This document shows, in pieces, positions 36,655 to 46,243 of a stretch of DNA of 64,000 nt; within the stretch, counting starts at the first letter, position 1, and each line of letters begins with the position of its first letter. The position numbers and the translations under genes were made by a program. Location of the stretch: the NCBI RefSeq assembly GCF_018555685.1, contig NZ_JAFLWW010000005.1, positions 372,001-436,000 of the forward strand. The letters are read 5' to 3'. This DNA comes from Aminobacter anthyllidis. GTDB lineage: Bacteria; Pseudomonadota; Alphaproteobacteria; Rhizobiales; Rhizobiaceae. A model generated the notes under the pieces. The model had not been told where the DNA came from. It saw only the letters and a program-made list of their open reading frames with translations, and did no database searches.

Positions 36655-37839
36655 TTACATCGCCTCGACACACATCGCGACGCCCATGCCGCCGCCGATG
36701 CACAGGGTCGCAAGACCCTTTTTCGCGCTGCGTCGCCGCATCTCGTAGACCAGCGTATTGAAGACGCGGGCGCCGGAAGCGCCGACCGGGTGGCCGATGG
36801 CAATGGCGCCGCCGTTGACGTTGACGATCGCCGGATCCCAGCCCATGTCCTTGTTGACCGCGCAGGCCTGCGCGGCGAAAGCCTCGTTTGCCTCGACGAG
36901 GTCGAGGTCGCCGACCGACCAGCCAGCCTTTTCGAGCGCCCTGCGCGATGCCGGGATCGGGCCGGTGCCCATGATCTGCGGATCAACGCCAGCGGTCGCC
37001 CAGGAGACGATACGCACCAGCGGGGTGAGACCACGACGCACGGCCTCGGCTTCGGTCATCAGGACGACGGCGGCAGCGCCGTCATTGATGCCCGAGGCGT
37101 TGCCGGCTGTAACGGTGCCTTCCTTGTCGAAGGCAGGCCGCAGCTTGGCAAGCGAATCGAGCGTCGCGCCATGGCGGATGTATTCGTCCTGGTCGACGAT
37201 GGTGTCGCCCTTCTTGCCCTTGATGGTGAACGGCACGATCTCGTCGGCGAAGCGGCCGGCCTTCTGTGCGGCCTCGGCCTTGTTCTGCGAGGCGACCGCG
37301 AACTGGTCCTGCTCGTCACGGGTCAGCTGCCACTGGCGCGCGACGTTCTCGGCCGTGTTGCCCATGTGGTAGCCGTAGAAGGCGTCGGTCAGGCCATCCT
37401 TGATCATCGTGTCGATCATCTTGAAGTCGCCCATCTTCACGCCACCGCGCAGGTGCTGGCAGTGCGGCGCCATCGACATCGATTCCTGGCCGCCGGCGAC
37501 GATGATCTTGGCGTCGCCCGTAGCGATCTGCTGCATGCCGATGGCAATGGTGCGCAGGCCCGAGCCGCAAAGCTGGTTGAGGCCCCAGGCGGTTGCCTCC
37601 TGCGGCACGCCCGCCGCCATGGCCGCCTGGCGGGCCGGGTTCTGGCCGGCACCGGCGGCAAGGATCTGGCCGAGGATGACTTCGTCGACTTCCTTGGGAT
37701 CGACGCCGGCGCGTGCAAGCGCCTCGCGGACCGCAACAGCGCCGAGTTCGTGCGCCGGCGTGTTGGCGAAGGCGCCGTTGAACGAGCCGACCGGCGTTCG
37801 GGCGGCGCTGGCGACGACGATGGAGGACGAGGCGGACAT
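36655..37839 (-). CDS. phbA: Acetyl-CoA acetyltransferase (beta-ketothiolase) PhbA
   Basis: Condenses two acetyl-CoA to acetoacetyl-CoA, the first step toward PHB. The 394-residue thiolase has the nucleophilic Cys91 in [11 protein letters not shown], the [10 protein letters not shown] histidine motif near residue 350 and the second catalytic cysteine in LCIGGGMG near 380. Length and motifs match biosynthetic thiolases. Start at 37839 ([11 protein letters not shown]) follows GGAGAGAAAC; a longer frame has no family sequence. It is divergent from phaR, the PHB-responsive repressor. Confidence 0.96.
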   Translation of the reverse strand: MSASSSIVVASAARTPVGSFNGAFANTPAHELGAVAVREALARAGVDPKEVDEVILGQILAAGAGQNPARQAAMAAGVPQEATAWGLNQLCGSGLRTIAIGMQQIATGDAKIIVAGGQESMSMAPHCQHLRGGVKMGDFKMIDTMIKDGLTDAFYGYHMGNTAENVARQWQLTRDEQDQFAVASQNKAEAAQKAGRFADEIVPFTIKGKKGDTIVDQDEYIRHGATLDSLAKLRPAFDKEGTVTAGNASGINDGAAAVVLMTEAEAVRRGLTPLVRIVSWATAGVDPQIMGTGPIPASRRALEKAGWSVGDLDLVEANEAFAAQACAVNKDMGWDPAIVNVNGGAIAIGHPVGASGARVFNTLVYEMRRRSAKKGLATLCIGGGMGVAMCVEAM

Positions 37840-38133
37840 GTTTCTCTCCAGACTTCGTTTGACGAAAGGTTGTTGCGCGTCGAGGACGTTGGCGCTCATG
37901 ACTTTTCTTGCCCGTTCCAGGACCCGAGTCAAACCGGAAAATCACTGGATTGCCGATGCTGCGGCCGCAGTGCAGCAATGCTGCGCAGCATTTTTTTGCC
38001 GGCGCGGACCCGCCTTGCCTTCTTGCAGTGCACAAACCACTTGGATTTGCGATTGCTTTGCGCTTATCCTCGTGACCGGCGAAATGTTACCGGCTGCTTA
38101 CATGGCATTCCGGTCTTCCGGGGGAGGATGCTG

Positions 38134-38736
38134 ATGGCCGCAAAAGACACGCCGATCGTAATCAAGAAATACGCCAACCGCCGACTCTACAACACCGGTA
38201 CGAGTACTTACGTCACGCTCGAGGACCTGGCCGAAATGGTCAAGAAGGGCGAAGAGTTTACCGTGCAGGATGCCAAGACCGGCGAGGATATTACGCACCC
38301 GGTGCTGACCCAGATCATCTTCGAACTGGAGAACAAGGACGGGCAGAACATGCTGCCGATCCCCTTCCTCAGACAGCTGATTTCGTATTATGGCGACCAG
38401 ATGCAGATGGTTGTACCGAGCTTCCTCGAGCAGTCGATGCTGGCCTTCTCCAAGGAGCATGAGCGCTTCCGCGAGCAGATGAAGTCGACCTTCGGCAAGG
38501 CGCCGATAGACATGATGAAGGGCGCCGCGCCGATGAAGGCGCTGGAGGAACAGACACGCCGCAACATGGAGCTGTTCCAGAACGCGATGCGCATGTTCAC
38601 GCCTTTCCCGATGCCTGGCGCTGGAGCAACCCCCGCCGAGCCGGCCAAGAAGGAAACGTCCGAGAAGCCGGACGAGCTCAAGGAGCTCAAGGACCAGCTT
38701 GCCGCGATGCAGCGGAAGATCGATTCCATGGGGTGA
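38134..38736 (+). CDS. phaR: Polyhydroxyalkanoate synthesis repressor PhaR
   Basis: A 200-residue DNA- and PHB-binding regulator. The N-terminal 'PHB accumulation' DNA-binding domain is clear (VIKKYANRRLYNTGTSTYVT, DLAEMVKKGEEFTVQDAKTG), followed by two repeats of the PHB-associated domain (ITHPVLTQIIFELE, LPIPFLRQLISYYG) and a charged helical tail. Known family members repress phasin and their own genes until PHB granules titrate them. ATG at 38134 has GGGGGAGG six bases upstream, better than ATG at 38128. It is divergent from phbA. Confidence 0.95.
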   Translation: MAAKDTPIVIKKYANRRLYNTGTSTYVTLEDLAEMVKKGEEFTVQDAKTGEDITHPVLTQIIFELENKDGQNMLPIPFLRQLISYYGDQMQMVVPSFLEQSMLAFSKEHERFREQMKSTFGKAPIDMMKGAAPMKALEEQTRRNMELFQNAMRMFTPFPMPGAGATPAEPAKKETSEKPDELKELKDQLAAMQRKIDSMG

Positions 38737-38759
38737 GACGCGGTCGGCCAAAGGCCGAC

Positions 38760-38783
38760 GGAAAGCCAATTGCTTGGCTTTCC
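38760..38783. other. Perfect hairpin downstream of phaR
   Basis: GGAAAGCCAA, TTGC loop, TTGGCTTTCC, a 10-bp perfect stem, preceded by a GTCGGCC/GGCCGAC hairpin at 38743-38759. There is no T-run, so it may be an RNA processing or sRNA structure and not a classic terminator. Confidence 0.5.
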
Positions 38784-38987
38784 GAGCGTCGAACGCCCTG
38801 AGCCATGCGAAGGGCCGGAGGACCTCTCCAGTCCTGGAGTGAAGCCAAGCTTTAGGACCCAGGGCTGCTGGAACGGCCCCCCCCTCTCCCACCCATTCAG
38901 GTAAGGCAGTTTCAACCGGATGCAGGGTTTTGCCCGGCGTCCGGAGCGTGTTTGCTAGACGCCCATCAATAATCAGGAGGAATGATC

Positions 38988-39416
38988 ATGACCGAACTGA
39001 CGCTGGCCAAGGCCAACGCCATCATCGACACCGCCTTTGCACTTGGCGCCGAGCAGAAATTCAAGCCGCTCGGCATAGCCGTGCTCGACGCGGGTGGACA
39101 TCTGCTTGCGTTCCAGCGTCAGGACGGCTCGCCCTTCATCCGCGCCGAGGTGGCGTCGGGCAAGGCCTACGGCGCGCTCGCCGTGGGTTCAAGCTCGCGT
39201 GCGCTCGGCGTTGCCGCTGTCGAGCGTCCGCATTTCTTCCAGGGGCTTTCGGCGGTATCGGGCGGCAAGATCGTGCCGGTGCCGGGCGGCGTGCTGATCC
39301 GCAACAAGAATGGCGACGTGCTCGGCGCGGTCGGCATTTCGGGCGACACGTCGGACAATGACGAGCTCGCCGCCATGGCCGGCATCGAATCGGCAGGCTT
39401 CGTCGCCAAGGTCTGA
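38988..39416 (+). CDS. GlcG/HbpS-family heme-degrading-type domain protein
   Basis: A 142-residue single-domain protein of the GlcG/HbpS (DUF336) family: LTLAKANAIIDTAFALGAE at the N-terminus, the central PLGIAVLDAGGHLLAFQRQDGS (in two parts), GKIVPVPGGVLIR, and GAVGISGDTSDNDE near the end. Members bind heme or small ligands; the true substrate is unknown. No signal peptide. Of two ATGs six bases apart, 38988 is chosen because AGGAGG lies at the proper distance. It appears monocistronic. Confidence 0.88.
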   Translation: MTELTLAKANAIIDTAFALGAEQKFKPLGIAVLDAGGHLLAFQRQDGSPFIRAEVASGKAYGALAVGSSSRALGVAAVERPHFFQGLSAVSGGKIVPVPGGVLIRNKNGDVLGAVGISGDTSDNDELAAMAGIESAGFVAKV

Positions 39417-39448
39417 TTGGCGGGCGCGTTCCCCTTGGGGACGCGCTC

Positions 39449-39862
39449 CTACTCGCGGCCGAAGGTGACGTCGCGGCTGGCCGAGCGGAGCGAAACCGAA
39501 AACCCGGCCAAGACGTCCAGCAATGCGATCACCATCAAGGTGAAGAACACCGGGTGCGCGGCCCCGCGCACCAGAAGGAATTCGACCAGGAACGCGACGA
39601 AGACGAAGGTCGACAGCAGATGGTCGACCACGGACGCGTTGCTGGTACGCGTCGACTTCACGATCTCGACGAACAGCAACAGCAATCCGACGACGACCAG
39701 CAGATTGCCCAGCGTCAATGTGAAGACGCCACCCGACATCATGTTGAGCGACAGGATCTCGCCCGACCACGGGTCGCCGTTCACGCCGCTGCCGAAAAGG
39801 CCGGCAAGCCCCATGTTGAACAGGATGAAGGGGATGATCAGAAGGGGAATGCCCGCGAGCAT
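39449..39862 (-). CDS. Four-helix membrane protein of unknown function
   Basis: A 137-residue protein with about four membrane segments: LAGIPLLIIPFILFNMGLAG at the start, LGNLLVVVGLLLLFVEIVKS, a central AFLVEFLLVRGAAHPVFF, and MVIALLDVLAGFSVSL near the end, with a cytoplasmic basic tail. Short proteins of this layout are common in rhizobia without known function. Start at 39862 begins the first helix. It lies alone, convergent with the HbpS-type gene. Confidence 0.75.
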   Translation of the reverse strand: MLAGIPLLIIPFILFNMGLAGLFGSGVNGDPWSGEILSLNMMSGGVFTLTLGNLLVVVGLLLLFVEIVKSTRTSNASVVDHLLSTFVFVAFLVEFLLVRGAAHPVFFTLMVIALLDVLAGFSVSLRSASRDVTFGRE

Positions 39863-39944
39863 GGACCGGTCTCCGCGTTGCGCTGGCACCTTCTAGAATC
39901 CCCTGATGCCTTGGCGTCAAGAAAATTCAGCACCATCCGGGCAC

Positions 39945-39977
39945 GCAAAAAGAAAGGACCGGCTGGGCCGGTCCTTT
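39945..39977 (-). terminator. Terminator of rpmF
   Basis: Minus strand: AAAGGACCGGCC, CA loop, GCCGGTCCTTTCTTTTT. It lies about 50 bases beyond the rpmF stop codon. Confidence 0.7.
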
Positions 39978-40027
39978 CCCGATAGGCTCGCTGAGGAAAG
40001 CTTTTCAGCTTTCCTAGGAAAAGCTGC

Positions 40028-40210
40028 TTAGCTTTCCTTCGGCGTCAGCACCTGGCGACCACGGTACATGCCGGTCTTCAGGTCGATATGGTGCGGGCGG
40101 CGCATTTCGCCGGAATTCTTGTCCTCGACATAGGTCGGGGCCTTCAGCGCGTCGGCCGAGCGGCGCATGCCGCGCTTGGACGGGGAGGTTTTTCGTTTTG
40201 GAACAGCCAT
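40028..40210 (-). CDS. rpmF: 50S ribosomal protein L32
   Basis: A 60-residue basic ribosomal protein: [18 protein letters not shown], then [16 protein letters not shown]. The cysteine pairs of zinc-type L32 are absent, as is usual in alphaproteobacteria. Start at 40210 gives the conserved MAVPKRK. It follows mtgA in the same direction, a conserved rhizobial order. Confidence 0.97.
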   Translation of the reverse strand: MAVPKRKTSPSKRGMRRSADALKAPTYVEDKNSGEMRRPHHIDLKTGMYRGRQVLTPKES

Positions 40211-40364
40211 GGATATACTCCACCAATCGGTCAAATGACCCTGTCCGCCCTCGTGAAAGGGCCGCGCAAGGGCCGGAAACTGAGAAAGTTGGCGAGCCTA
40301 TACACGGCGAAAGCCGGCTTGACCAGCCCGAAGCGACTCTTTTTTCGGTCCTGCAGGCGCCAAT

Positions 40365-41117
40365 CTAATCCAGGCACTGCACATAGGCGCCAGCCTTGCC
40401 GGCACGGCGTTCGATGACCGAGGCAAGCCGCTTGAGACCAGGTCCTGGCTTGGCCGGATTGCGCGCCGCGGGATTGGGCAAGGTCACCGCCAGAAGCGCT
40501 GCCTGGCGCCGCGACAGCTGGCTTGCCGGCTTGCCGAAATAGTGTTGCGACGCCGCCTCGACGCCGTAGATGTTGGGGCCCCACTCGGCGATGTTGAGAT
40601 AGATCTCCATGATCCGCCTTTTGGGCATCAGGGCATCGAAATAGATCGCCAGCGGCAGCTCGACCACCTTGCGCAGGAAAGAGCGGCCATTCCACAGATA
40701 GAGGTTCTTGACCGTCTGCATCGGAATCGTCGAGGCACCGCGCGTGGCCTCGCCTTCAAGCGCGTCGTTGATGACGCCGCGGAGCTCGCCAAGGTCGATG
40801 CCCTTGTGGAAGCAGAACTGCCCGTCCTCGGACATGATGACGGAATGCGCCATGACGGGCGCGATGTCGTCGAGCGGCACCCACTGGCGGTCATAGCCTT
40901 GTAGCGTGACGAGGTCCTTGATCATCAGCGTCGAGATCGGGCGCACGACAGGAGGCAAATAGAGGATGGTCAGCACCACCGGCAGCGCCACCATGATCGC
41001 GGCGACCAGCGCGCCGAGCCGCACCCAGCGGCGCAGGCTTCCGCGCGAGAAAACCCCGCGACGCGCTGCTGCCATCTCCAGCCTTTCGGTTTCCGGCTCT
41101 ATGATCGGTTCCGACAA
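40365..41117 (-). CDS. mtgA: Monofunctional peptidoglycan glycosyltransferase MtgA
   Basis: A 250-residue inner-membrane enzyme that polymerises lipid II into glycan strands. One membrane anchor ([20 protein letters not shown], about 34-53) follows a basic cytoplasmic tail. The GT51 motifs are present: [16 protein letters not shown] with the catalytic glutamate, [31 protein letters not shown] with the second acidic residue, and [14 protein letters not shown]. No transpeptidase domain, so it is monofunctional. It precedes rpmF and is divergent from ispA. Confidence 0.95.
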   Translation of the reverse strand: MSEPIIEPETERLEMAAARRGVFSRGSLRRWVRLGALVAAIMVALPVVLTILYLPPVVRPISTLMIKDLVTLQGYDRQWVPLDDIAPVMAHSVIMSEDGQFCFHKGIDLGELRGVINDALEGEATRGASTIPMQTVKNLYLWNGRSFLRKVVELPLAIYFDALMPKRRIMEIYLNIAEWGPNIYGVEAASQHYFGKPASQLSRRQAALLAVTLPNPAARNPAKPGPGLKRLASVIERRAGKAGAYVQCLD

Positions 41118-41203
41118 CCCGTCCGCCCTGCCTTGTCAGCCTTTTGGCATAAAGGCGGTTGGCTTCTTGCGCAACGTCTGACTGTCGGCTACCGCTCGCC
41201 GCC

Positions 41204-42121
41204 ATGACGATCGACAGCGATATCATGTTCGAAACCTTCCTGCGCATGCGCGCAGAGACCGTCGAGACGCAACTGCGGCAGCTGCTCGGCGAGAGCACCC
41301 TCTTCGGCGAGATCGCACGACCTGGGCATCTGATGGCAGCGATGCGCCATGGCGTGCTCAATGGCGGCAAGCGGCTGCGTCCGTTTCTCGTGCTGGAGAG
41401 CGCCGCCCTGTTCGACGCCGACGGCGAGGCGGCGCAGCGCGTCGCCGCAGCCCTCGAATGCGTGCACTGCTATTCGCTGATCCATGACGACCTGCCGGCG
41501 ATGGATGACGACGACCTGCGCCGCGGCCAGCCGACAGTGCACAAGGCCTTCGACGAAGCGACCGCGATCCTTGCTGGCGACGGCCTGCTGACCTTTGCCT
41601 TCGACATCATTGCCGACGACGCGACGCCGCTGCCGGCGGATCGCCGCGCAGCCCTTGTGCTGGCGCTCGCCCGCGCCGCGGGCCCCGGCGGCATGGTCGG
41701 CGGCCAGGCGCTCGACCTCGACGCCGAACGCAACAAGCCCGACGAAGCCGGCGTCATTCGCCTGCAGGCGATGAAAACGGGCGCGCTGATCCGTTTCGCC
41801 TGCGAGGCCGGCGCCATCGTCGCCGGCGCCTCAGCAAACGAGCGCGAAAGACTGTCCGAATTCGGCTCGGCGATCGGACTTGCGTTCCAGCTTGCCGACG
41901 ACCTGCTCGATCTCACCGCCGACGCCGAGACGATGGGCAAGGCGACAGGCAAGGATGCTGCCGCCGGCAAGGCGACCCTGGTTTCGCTGCACGGCCCCAA
42001 CTGGGCCCGCTCCCAACTCGCCGGCCTGGTCAGCCAGGCGCATGACTTGCTGGAGCCCTTCGGCGAGCGCGCAATCATGCTCAAGGCTGCCGCAAGTTTC
42101 ATAGCCGAGCGCAATAGCTGA
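41204..42121 (+). CDS. ispA: Farnesyl diphosphate synthase-type polyprenyl synthetase IspA
   Basis: A 305-residue trans-isoprenyl diphosphate synthase that adds isopentenyl diphosphate to dimethylallyl and geranyl diphosphates, feeding undecaprenyl, quinone and hopanoid precursors. The two aspartate-rich motifs are visible, IHDDLPAMDDDDLRRG (first) and FQLADDLLDL (second), plus NGGKRLRPFL and MKTGALI. Start at 41204 (MTIDSDIMFETFL) is most natural. It is divergent from mtgA. Confidence 0.93.
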   Translation: MTIDSDIMFETFLRMRAETVETQLRQLLGESTLFGEIARPGHLMAAMRHGVLNGGKRLRPFLVLESAALFDADGEAAQRVAAALECVHCYSLIHDDLPAMDDDDLRRGQPTVHKAFDEATAILAGDGLLTFAFDIIADDATPLPADRRAALVLALARAAGPGGMVGGQALDLDAERNKPDEAGVIRLQAMKTGALIRFACEAGAIVAGASANERERLSEFGSAIGLAFQLADDLLDLTADAETMGKATGKDAAAGKATLVSLHGPNWARSQLAGLVSQAHDLLEPFGERAIMLKAAASFIAERNS

Positions 42122-42238
42122 TCTTTACTGCCACCCAAGCAACAATCTCGCGGACAAGTTGTGCAGGTCAGAAACTCTTAATGTTAATGGTGTCTATTCC
42201 GGCTCTGTAAGATTGTGCGTATGTGTTTGGGGTTGCGC

Positions 42239-44572
42239 ATGCCGGAGCACTCGTCCTTCATCCGTTCGATACGGATCAGATACCTTTCGGGGCTCCTGAT
42301 CTTCGCACTGACGTCCATTGCCGTGATGCTGGCCTTCAGCCAGGGCAATACATATCGCCGCGATGTCGATGCCATTGCCGCCGAACTTCAGCTGTTTTCA
42401 CGCGAATTGCGCAACGCCAGCAGTTTCGCCGAGACGACGAACGCCGCCTGGCGGCCGGAAACGCAGCAGGCGCTCGCCGCTGCCGCGCACAACCATGCCG
42501 TCCGGCTCGATGTCCGCATCAACCACCTGGCCGCAACGATCGACGCGATACGCCCATATCTGTCGGACAAGTCGCTGCGCGAGCTCGACAGCGCCGCGAT
42601 CAACGGCGATCTGTTCTGGTCGGCACGCGACATCGCCCGCAATCTCGGCGCGCTGGCGAGCGCCCAGAGCGCCGATGAGTGGAGCTATCGCGAAATCCGC
42701 AACCAGAACGAGCTGTTTGCCCAGCCAATGCTGCTGCGCGCCACCGCCGCGATGGAGAACGAACGCCGTTACGCCGAGACCCGCAGCGACCGGTTGCTGA
42801 CGACCGCGGCGGCATTGCTGATCCTGGTCATCGCCGGTGTCGCCGTCTGGGTGTTCAGGCCGATGGAGCATGCCATCCGACGTGCTTTCGCCGAAAGTAC
42901 CGAGTCGCTTCAGAAAGCCGAGGCTGCCGATCGCGCCAAGTCGGAATTCCTCGCCAATATGAGCCACGAGATCCGCACGCCGATGAACGGCGTGCTCGGC
43001 ATGGCCGAGCTTCTGGCGCGCACCGACCTGACGCCGCGCCAGAAGACTTTCACGGAAGTCATCGTGAAGTCGGGCAACGCCCTTCTGACGATCATCAACG
43101 ACGTGCTCGACTTCTCCAAGATCAACGCCGGCCAGCTGACGCTCGACCCCGCCCCGTTCCATCTTGGCGAGGCGGTGGAGGATGTCGCGACCCTGATCTC
43201 GGCGCGTGTCGCTGAAAAGAACCTCGAGCTGATCGTGCGCATCGACCCGCGACTGCCGACCCACGTGACCGGCGACGTCGGCCGCTTCCGCCAGATCATC
43301 ACCAACATGCTCGGCAATGCGGTGAAGTTCACCGAGCGCGGCCATGTGCTTGTCGATGTCACCGGCGAGGTCGTCGATGGGACAGTAGCGCTCAGCGTCC
43401 GCGTCGAAGACACCGGCATCGGCATCCCCGCCGACAAGCTGCAGAGCGTGTTCGAGAAATTCGCCCAGGTCGACGGCAGCTCGACCCGCCGCCACGAAGG
43501 CACCGGTCTCGGCCTTGCCATCGCCGCACGCCTCGTAGACCTGATGGGTGGCCGCATCGGCGTCGAAAGCGAACTCAGCAAGGGTTCGGTGTTCTGGTTC
43601 ACCGCCATGCTGCCGGTCTACGAAGCCCAGCAGACCAATAGCGTCGTGCCGGTCGACGTCACCGGCGCGCGCGTGCTGGTGATCGACGACAACCCGGTCA
43701 ATCGCGAAATCCTGCTGGAACAGTTGAAGAGCTGGGGCTTCGATTGCGCCGCGGCCGAAAGCGGCGCCATTGGCCTCGCCTTCCTCGACCGTGCAGCCCA
43801 GTTGGGCGCCAGCGTCGACTGCGTCATCCTCGACTACCAGATGCCGGGCATGAACGGCGCCGACGTCGCCAAGGCAATCGCCGCCGACAGCCGCATCTCG
43901 TCGATCCCGGTGGTGCTTCTGACCTCGGTCGACCAGATCGATTTCTCCCGCATGGTGCTCGATTTCGGCATATCCGCGCATCTGACCAAGCCGGCCCGCT
44001 CGGCGGTGCTTCTCGGCACGGTGATCGCGGCGGTACAAAAGGCCCGTTCGCAGGCCGGTCGCATCGAGTTCGTGCGCGAGCCGGTCCGCCACGCACCACC
44101 ACCGGCCTTCACCGTCATCCGCGGCCCTGCCCCCGCACTGCTCGTCCAGCCGGAGCCTATGGCGCTGCAAGGCGGCGGGCTCGATGTTCTGGTGGCAGAG
44201 GACAATGAGGTCAACCAACTCGTCTTCGGCCAGATCCTTGCCGGCCTTGGCCTCAGCCATCGCATCGCCGGCAACGGCCGCACGGCGGTGGAGATGTACC
44301 GCACCTTCAAGCCGAAGCTGATCCTGATGGACGTTTCGATGCCGGAGATGAACGGCTACGAAGCAACGCGCGCCATCCGCACCGAAGAAGCGGCCAACGG
44401 AACGCGCACGCCGATCATCGGCGTCACCGCGCACGCACTCAAGGGCGACCGCGAGAAATGCATCGACGCCGGCATGGACGATTACCTGCCCAAGCCGGTG
44501 TCGCCCGACAAGCTCGGCGCCAAGATCGGGACGTGGCTGAGCGAGAGCGCGGAACTCGCCCAGTCGGCATAG
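42239..44572 (+). CDS. Hybrid sensor histidine kinase with two receiver domains
   Basis: A membrane signalling protein of about 777 residues. Two membrane helices (residues about 13-33 and 190-212) enclose a periplasmic sensor of about 150 residues without a recognisable fold. Then come the HisKA domain with [13 protein letters not shown], the ATPase with [20 protein letters not shown] and GTGLGLAI, a first receiver ([15 protein letters not shown], degenerate around its lysine: HLTKPAR), and a second, canonical receiver ([20 protein letters not shown]). No HPt domain, so an external phosphotransferase is expected. Start is one of ATG 42221 or 42239; the latter has GGGG upstream. No cognate regulator is adjacent. 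Confidence 0.9.
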   Translation: MPEHSSFIRSIRIRYLSGLLIFALTSIAVMLAFSQGNTYRRDVDAIAAELQLFSRELRNASSFAETTNAAWRPETQQALAAAAHNHAVRLDVRINHLAATIDAIRPYLSDKSLRELDSAAINGDLFWSARDIARNLGALASAQSADEWSYREIRNQNELFAQPMLLRATAAMENERRYAETRSDRLLTTAAALLILVIAGVAVWVFRPMEHAIRRAFAESTESLQKAEAADRAKSEFLANMSHEIRTPMNGVLGMAELLARTDLTPRQKTFTEVIVKSGNALLTIINDVLDFSKINAGQLTLDPAPFHLGEAVEDVATLISARVAEKNLELIVRIDPRLPTHVTGDVGRFRQIITNMLGNAVKFTERGHVLVDVTGEVVDGTVALSVRVEDTGIGIPADKLQSVFEKFAQVDGSSTRRHEGTGLGLAIAARLVDLMGGRIGVESELSKGSVFWFTAMLPVYEAQQTNSVVPVDVTGARVLVIDDNPVNREILLEQLKSWGFDCAAAESGAIGLAFLDRAAQLGASVDCVILDYQMPGMNGADVAKAIAADSRISSIPVVLLTSVDQIDFSRMVLDFGISAHLTKPARSAVLLGTVIAAVQKARSQAGRIEFVREPVRHAPPPAFTVIRGPAPALLVQPEPMALQGGGLDVLVAEDNEVNQLVFGQILAGLGLSHRIAGNGRTAVEMYRTFKPKLILMDVSMPEMNGYEATRAIRTEEAANGTRTPIIGVTAHALKGDREKCIDAGMDDYLPKPVSPDKLGAKIGTWLSESAELAQSA

Positions 44573-44712
44573 ACGCCGCTAGATGGCTATGACTTCTTTA
44601 TTTCTTGGGGTGTCCGCCTCTCTCGAATCCTGATGCCAGGGCTTTTACCTTCCTGACGCGACCGGACGACGGCGATCTCGCCGCTCCGGCGCGAACAACA
44701 AGGAAGTAAAAA

Positions 44713-44898
44713 ATGCTTCGTACCCAGATGCCCGACCGCTTCGTCAGCGCACGCACCGTTGAGCCCACGCGCCGCGAGTCCGCCAATGATGGCAACCTGG
44801 TCAAGGGCCAGACCGAACCCTTCATGTTCACCCGCCTGTTCTTCGTGACCGGCGTGCTGCTGGGTGGGCTGGCGCTGGCCACCATGCTTTCAAGCTGA
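44713..44898 (+). CDS. 61-residue single-pass membrane protein
   Basis: A small protein with a polar N-terminal half (MPDRFVSARTVEPTRRES) and one C-terminal membrane helix (MFTRLFFVTGVLLGGLALAT). AAGGAAG lies six bases before the ATG. The gene ends two bases before the PtsN-like gene starts, implying translational coupling. Function is unknown; tail-anchored topology suggests a membrane partner or regulator. Confidence 0.7.
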   Translation: MLRTQMPDRFVSARTVEPTRRESANDGNLVKGQTEPFMFTRLFFVTGVLLGGLALATMLSS

Positions 44899-44900
44899 CG

Positions 44901-45374
44901 ATGGAAATCTCGGACGTGATTTCGGTCGAGGACGTGGTCCTCGACCTCCAGCCGGAGGGCAAGACGCGGCTGCTCAAAGCGCTTGCGGCCCATGCGTCGC
45001 GGCGCACCGGCTGTCCTGCTGCCGAGATCACCTCGGTGCTTGCGGCGCGGGAAAAGCTCGGCTCGACCGGGCTCGGCCAGGGCGTGGCGATACCGCATGC
45101 CAGGATGCGCGGGCTGCAGAGGCCATATGGCGCATTTGCGCGCCTCGCTGCGCCCTGCCCGTTCGAGGCCATCGACGACCGGGATGTCGATCTTGTGGTC
45201 CTTTTGCTGTTGCCGGAGGCTTCGCCGCAGGAACATCTCAACGTGCTGGCCAAGATCGCCCGCCGGTTGCGCGACGCCGAAGTGGTGATGCGTCTGCGCA
45301 AGGCTGACAATGCTGAAACGGCACATCGCCTGCTCACTGATCAGCCGCCACTCAAGAGCTCCGCGGCGGCCTGA
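44901..45374 (+). CDS. PTS EIIA (PtsN-like) domain protein
   Basis: A 157-residue soluble EIIA domain of the nitrogen-PTS type. The phosphorylatable histidine lies in GVAIPHARM (about residue 66), in the typical 'T.LG.G.AIPH' setting; LVVLLLLPEASPQEHLNVLA follows. It resembles PtsN but is not beside rpoN/hpf, where the classic ptsN sits, so it is probably a second copy. It follows the 61-residue membrane protein by two bases. Confidence 0.88.
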   Translation: MEISDVISVEDVVLDLQPEGKTRLLKALAAHASRRTGCPAAEITSVLAAREKLGSTGLGQGVAIPHARMRGLQRPYGAFARLAAPCPFEAIDDRDVDLVVLLLLPEASPQEHLNVLAKIARRLRDAEVVMRLRKADNAETAHRLLTDQPPLKSSAAA

Positions 45375-45386
45375 ACAAATCGGCCG

Positions 45387-46241
45387 TCAGCGGTTCCTGA
45401 CCACGATGCAGGCGCCGCCGATGCTGCGCAGGCTCTGGCAGATCCTGCCGGCTTCGCTGCGTTCGTCGGCTCCGATGCGCACGGCATAGACGCCGCGCCG
45501 GCCGATCGGCGTCCGCACCCGGCTGACGACCGGCTCGTGCGACGACAACAGCTTCGGAAACCGGGCTTCGAGCCGCTGCCACTGCCTGATGGCCGCCGAG
45601 CGGCGGAAGTTGCCGGCAACCTGGATGCCCCAAGGTTTCACATGCACGCTCGCCATGGCGATGGTCTCGGACATGATGACCCTGAGATTCTGGCAGGCCG
45701 CCGCAAAGGACATCTTCGGAGCGAGCGGCCTGTTCGTGCCGGCATGAGCCTTGTCGGAAAAATTGTCGGCCGGCTCGCCCATGATGTCGAGCACATAGTC
45801 CTCGGTTTCGAGCGGCAGGAAGCCGCCGGAAGATAGCCAGCGCGCAACGCGGCTTTCGCCGGCATTGTAGGCAGCGGCGGCCAGGCCGAGATTGCCGAAG
45901 CCGGACTTGAGTTCGCCGAGATAGCGAGCCGACGCCGGGATCGCCTGCTCCATGTCGAAAGGATTGGCGAGGCCGCGCATCGCAGCGGTACCCGGCATGA
46001 ACTGGGCGATGCCTTCGGCGCCTGCCGGGCTCACCGCGTTCGGATCGAAGCGGCTTTCCTTCCAGATCAGACGGGCGAAGAATTCGCTTGGCAGGCCGTG
46101 GCGCCGGGCATGGATGTCAATCAGGTAGCAGACGCGCGCGGCATGGGCCTTTTTCGGCGACCGTGGCGGATCGGCCAGTACAGGCACGCACATAGCCAGC
46201 GAAACGAGGAAAGCCAGCGCTGTCCTCGACAGGTTCCGCAT
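45387..46241 (-). CDS. Lytic transglycosylase (SLT domain)
   Basis: A 284-residue periplasmic peptidoglycan lyase. Signal peptide ends in PVLA (about residue 23). The SLT motifs are WKESRFDPNAVSPAGAEGIAQFMPGT (split here as IWKESRFDPNAVS with the catalytic glutamate, and AEGIAQFMPGTA), LGLAAAAYNAGESRV and YVLDIMG. The last 80 residues resemble a SPOR-like module (VYAVRIGADERSEAGRICQS) that could bind denuded glycan. Start at 46241. Its end is convergent with the PtsN-like gene, and it follows ispG by two bases. Confidence 0.9.
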   Translation of the reverse strand: MRNLSRTALAFLVSLAMCVPVLADPPRSPKKAHAARVCYLIDIHARRHGLPSEFFARLIWKESRFDPNAVSPAGAEGIAQFMPGTAAMRGLANPFDMEQAIPASARYLGELKSGFGNLGLAAAAYNAGESRVARWLSSGGFLPLETEDYVLDIMGEPADNFSDKAHAGTNRPLAPKMSFAAACQNLRVIMSETIAMASVHVKPWGIQVAGNFRRSAAIRQWQRLEARFPKLLSSHEPVVSRVRTPIGRRGVYAVRIGADERSEAGRICQSLRSIGGACIVVRNR

Positions 46242-46243
46242 CG

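Noticed and set aside
36631-38127. Long plus-strand extension of phaR through the phbA region
   Set aside because: It is antisense to phbA; the true phaR start at 38134 has an ideal ribosome site and begins the conserved domain.
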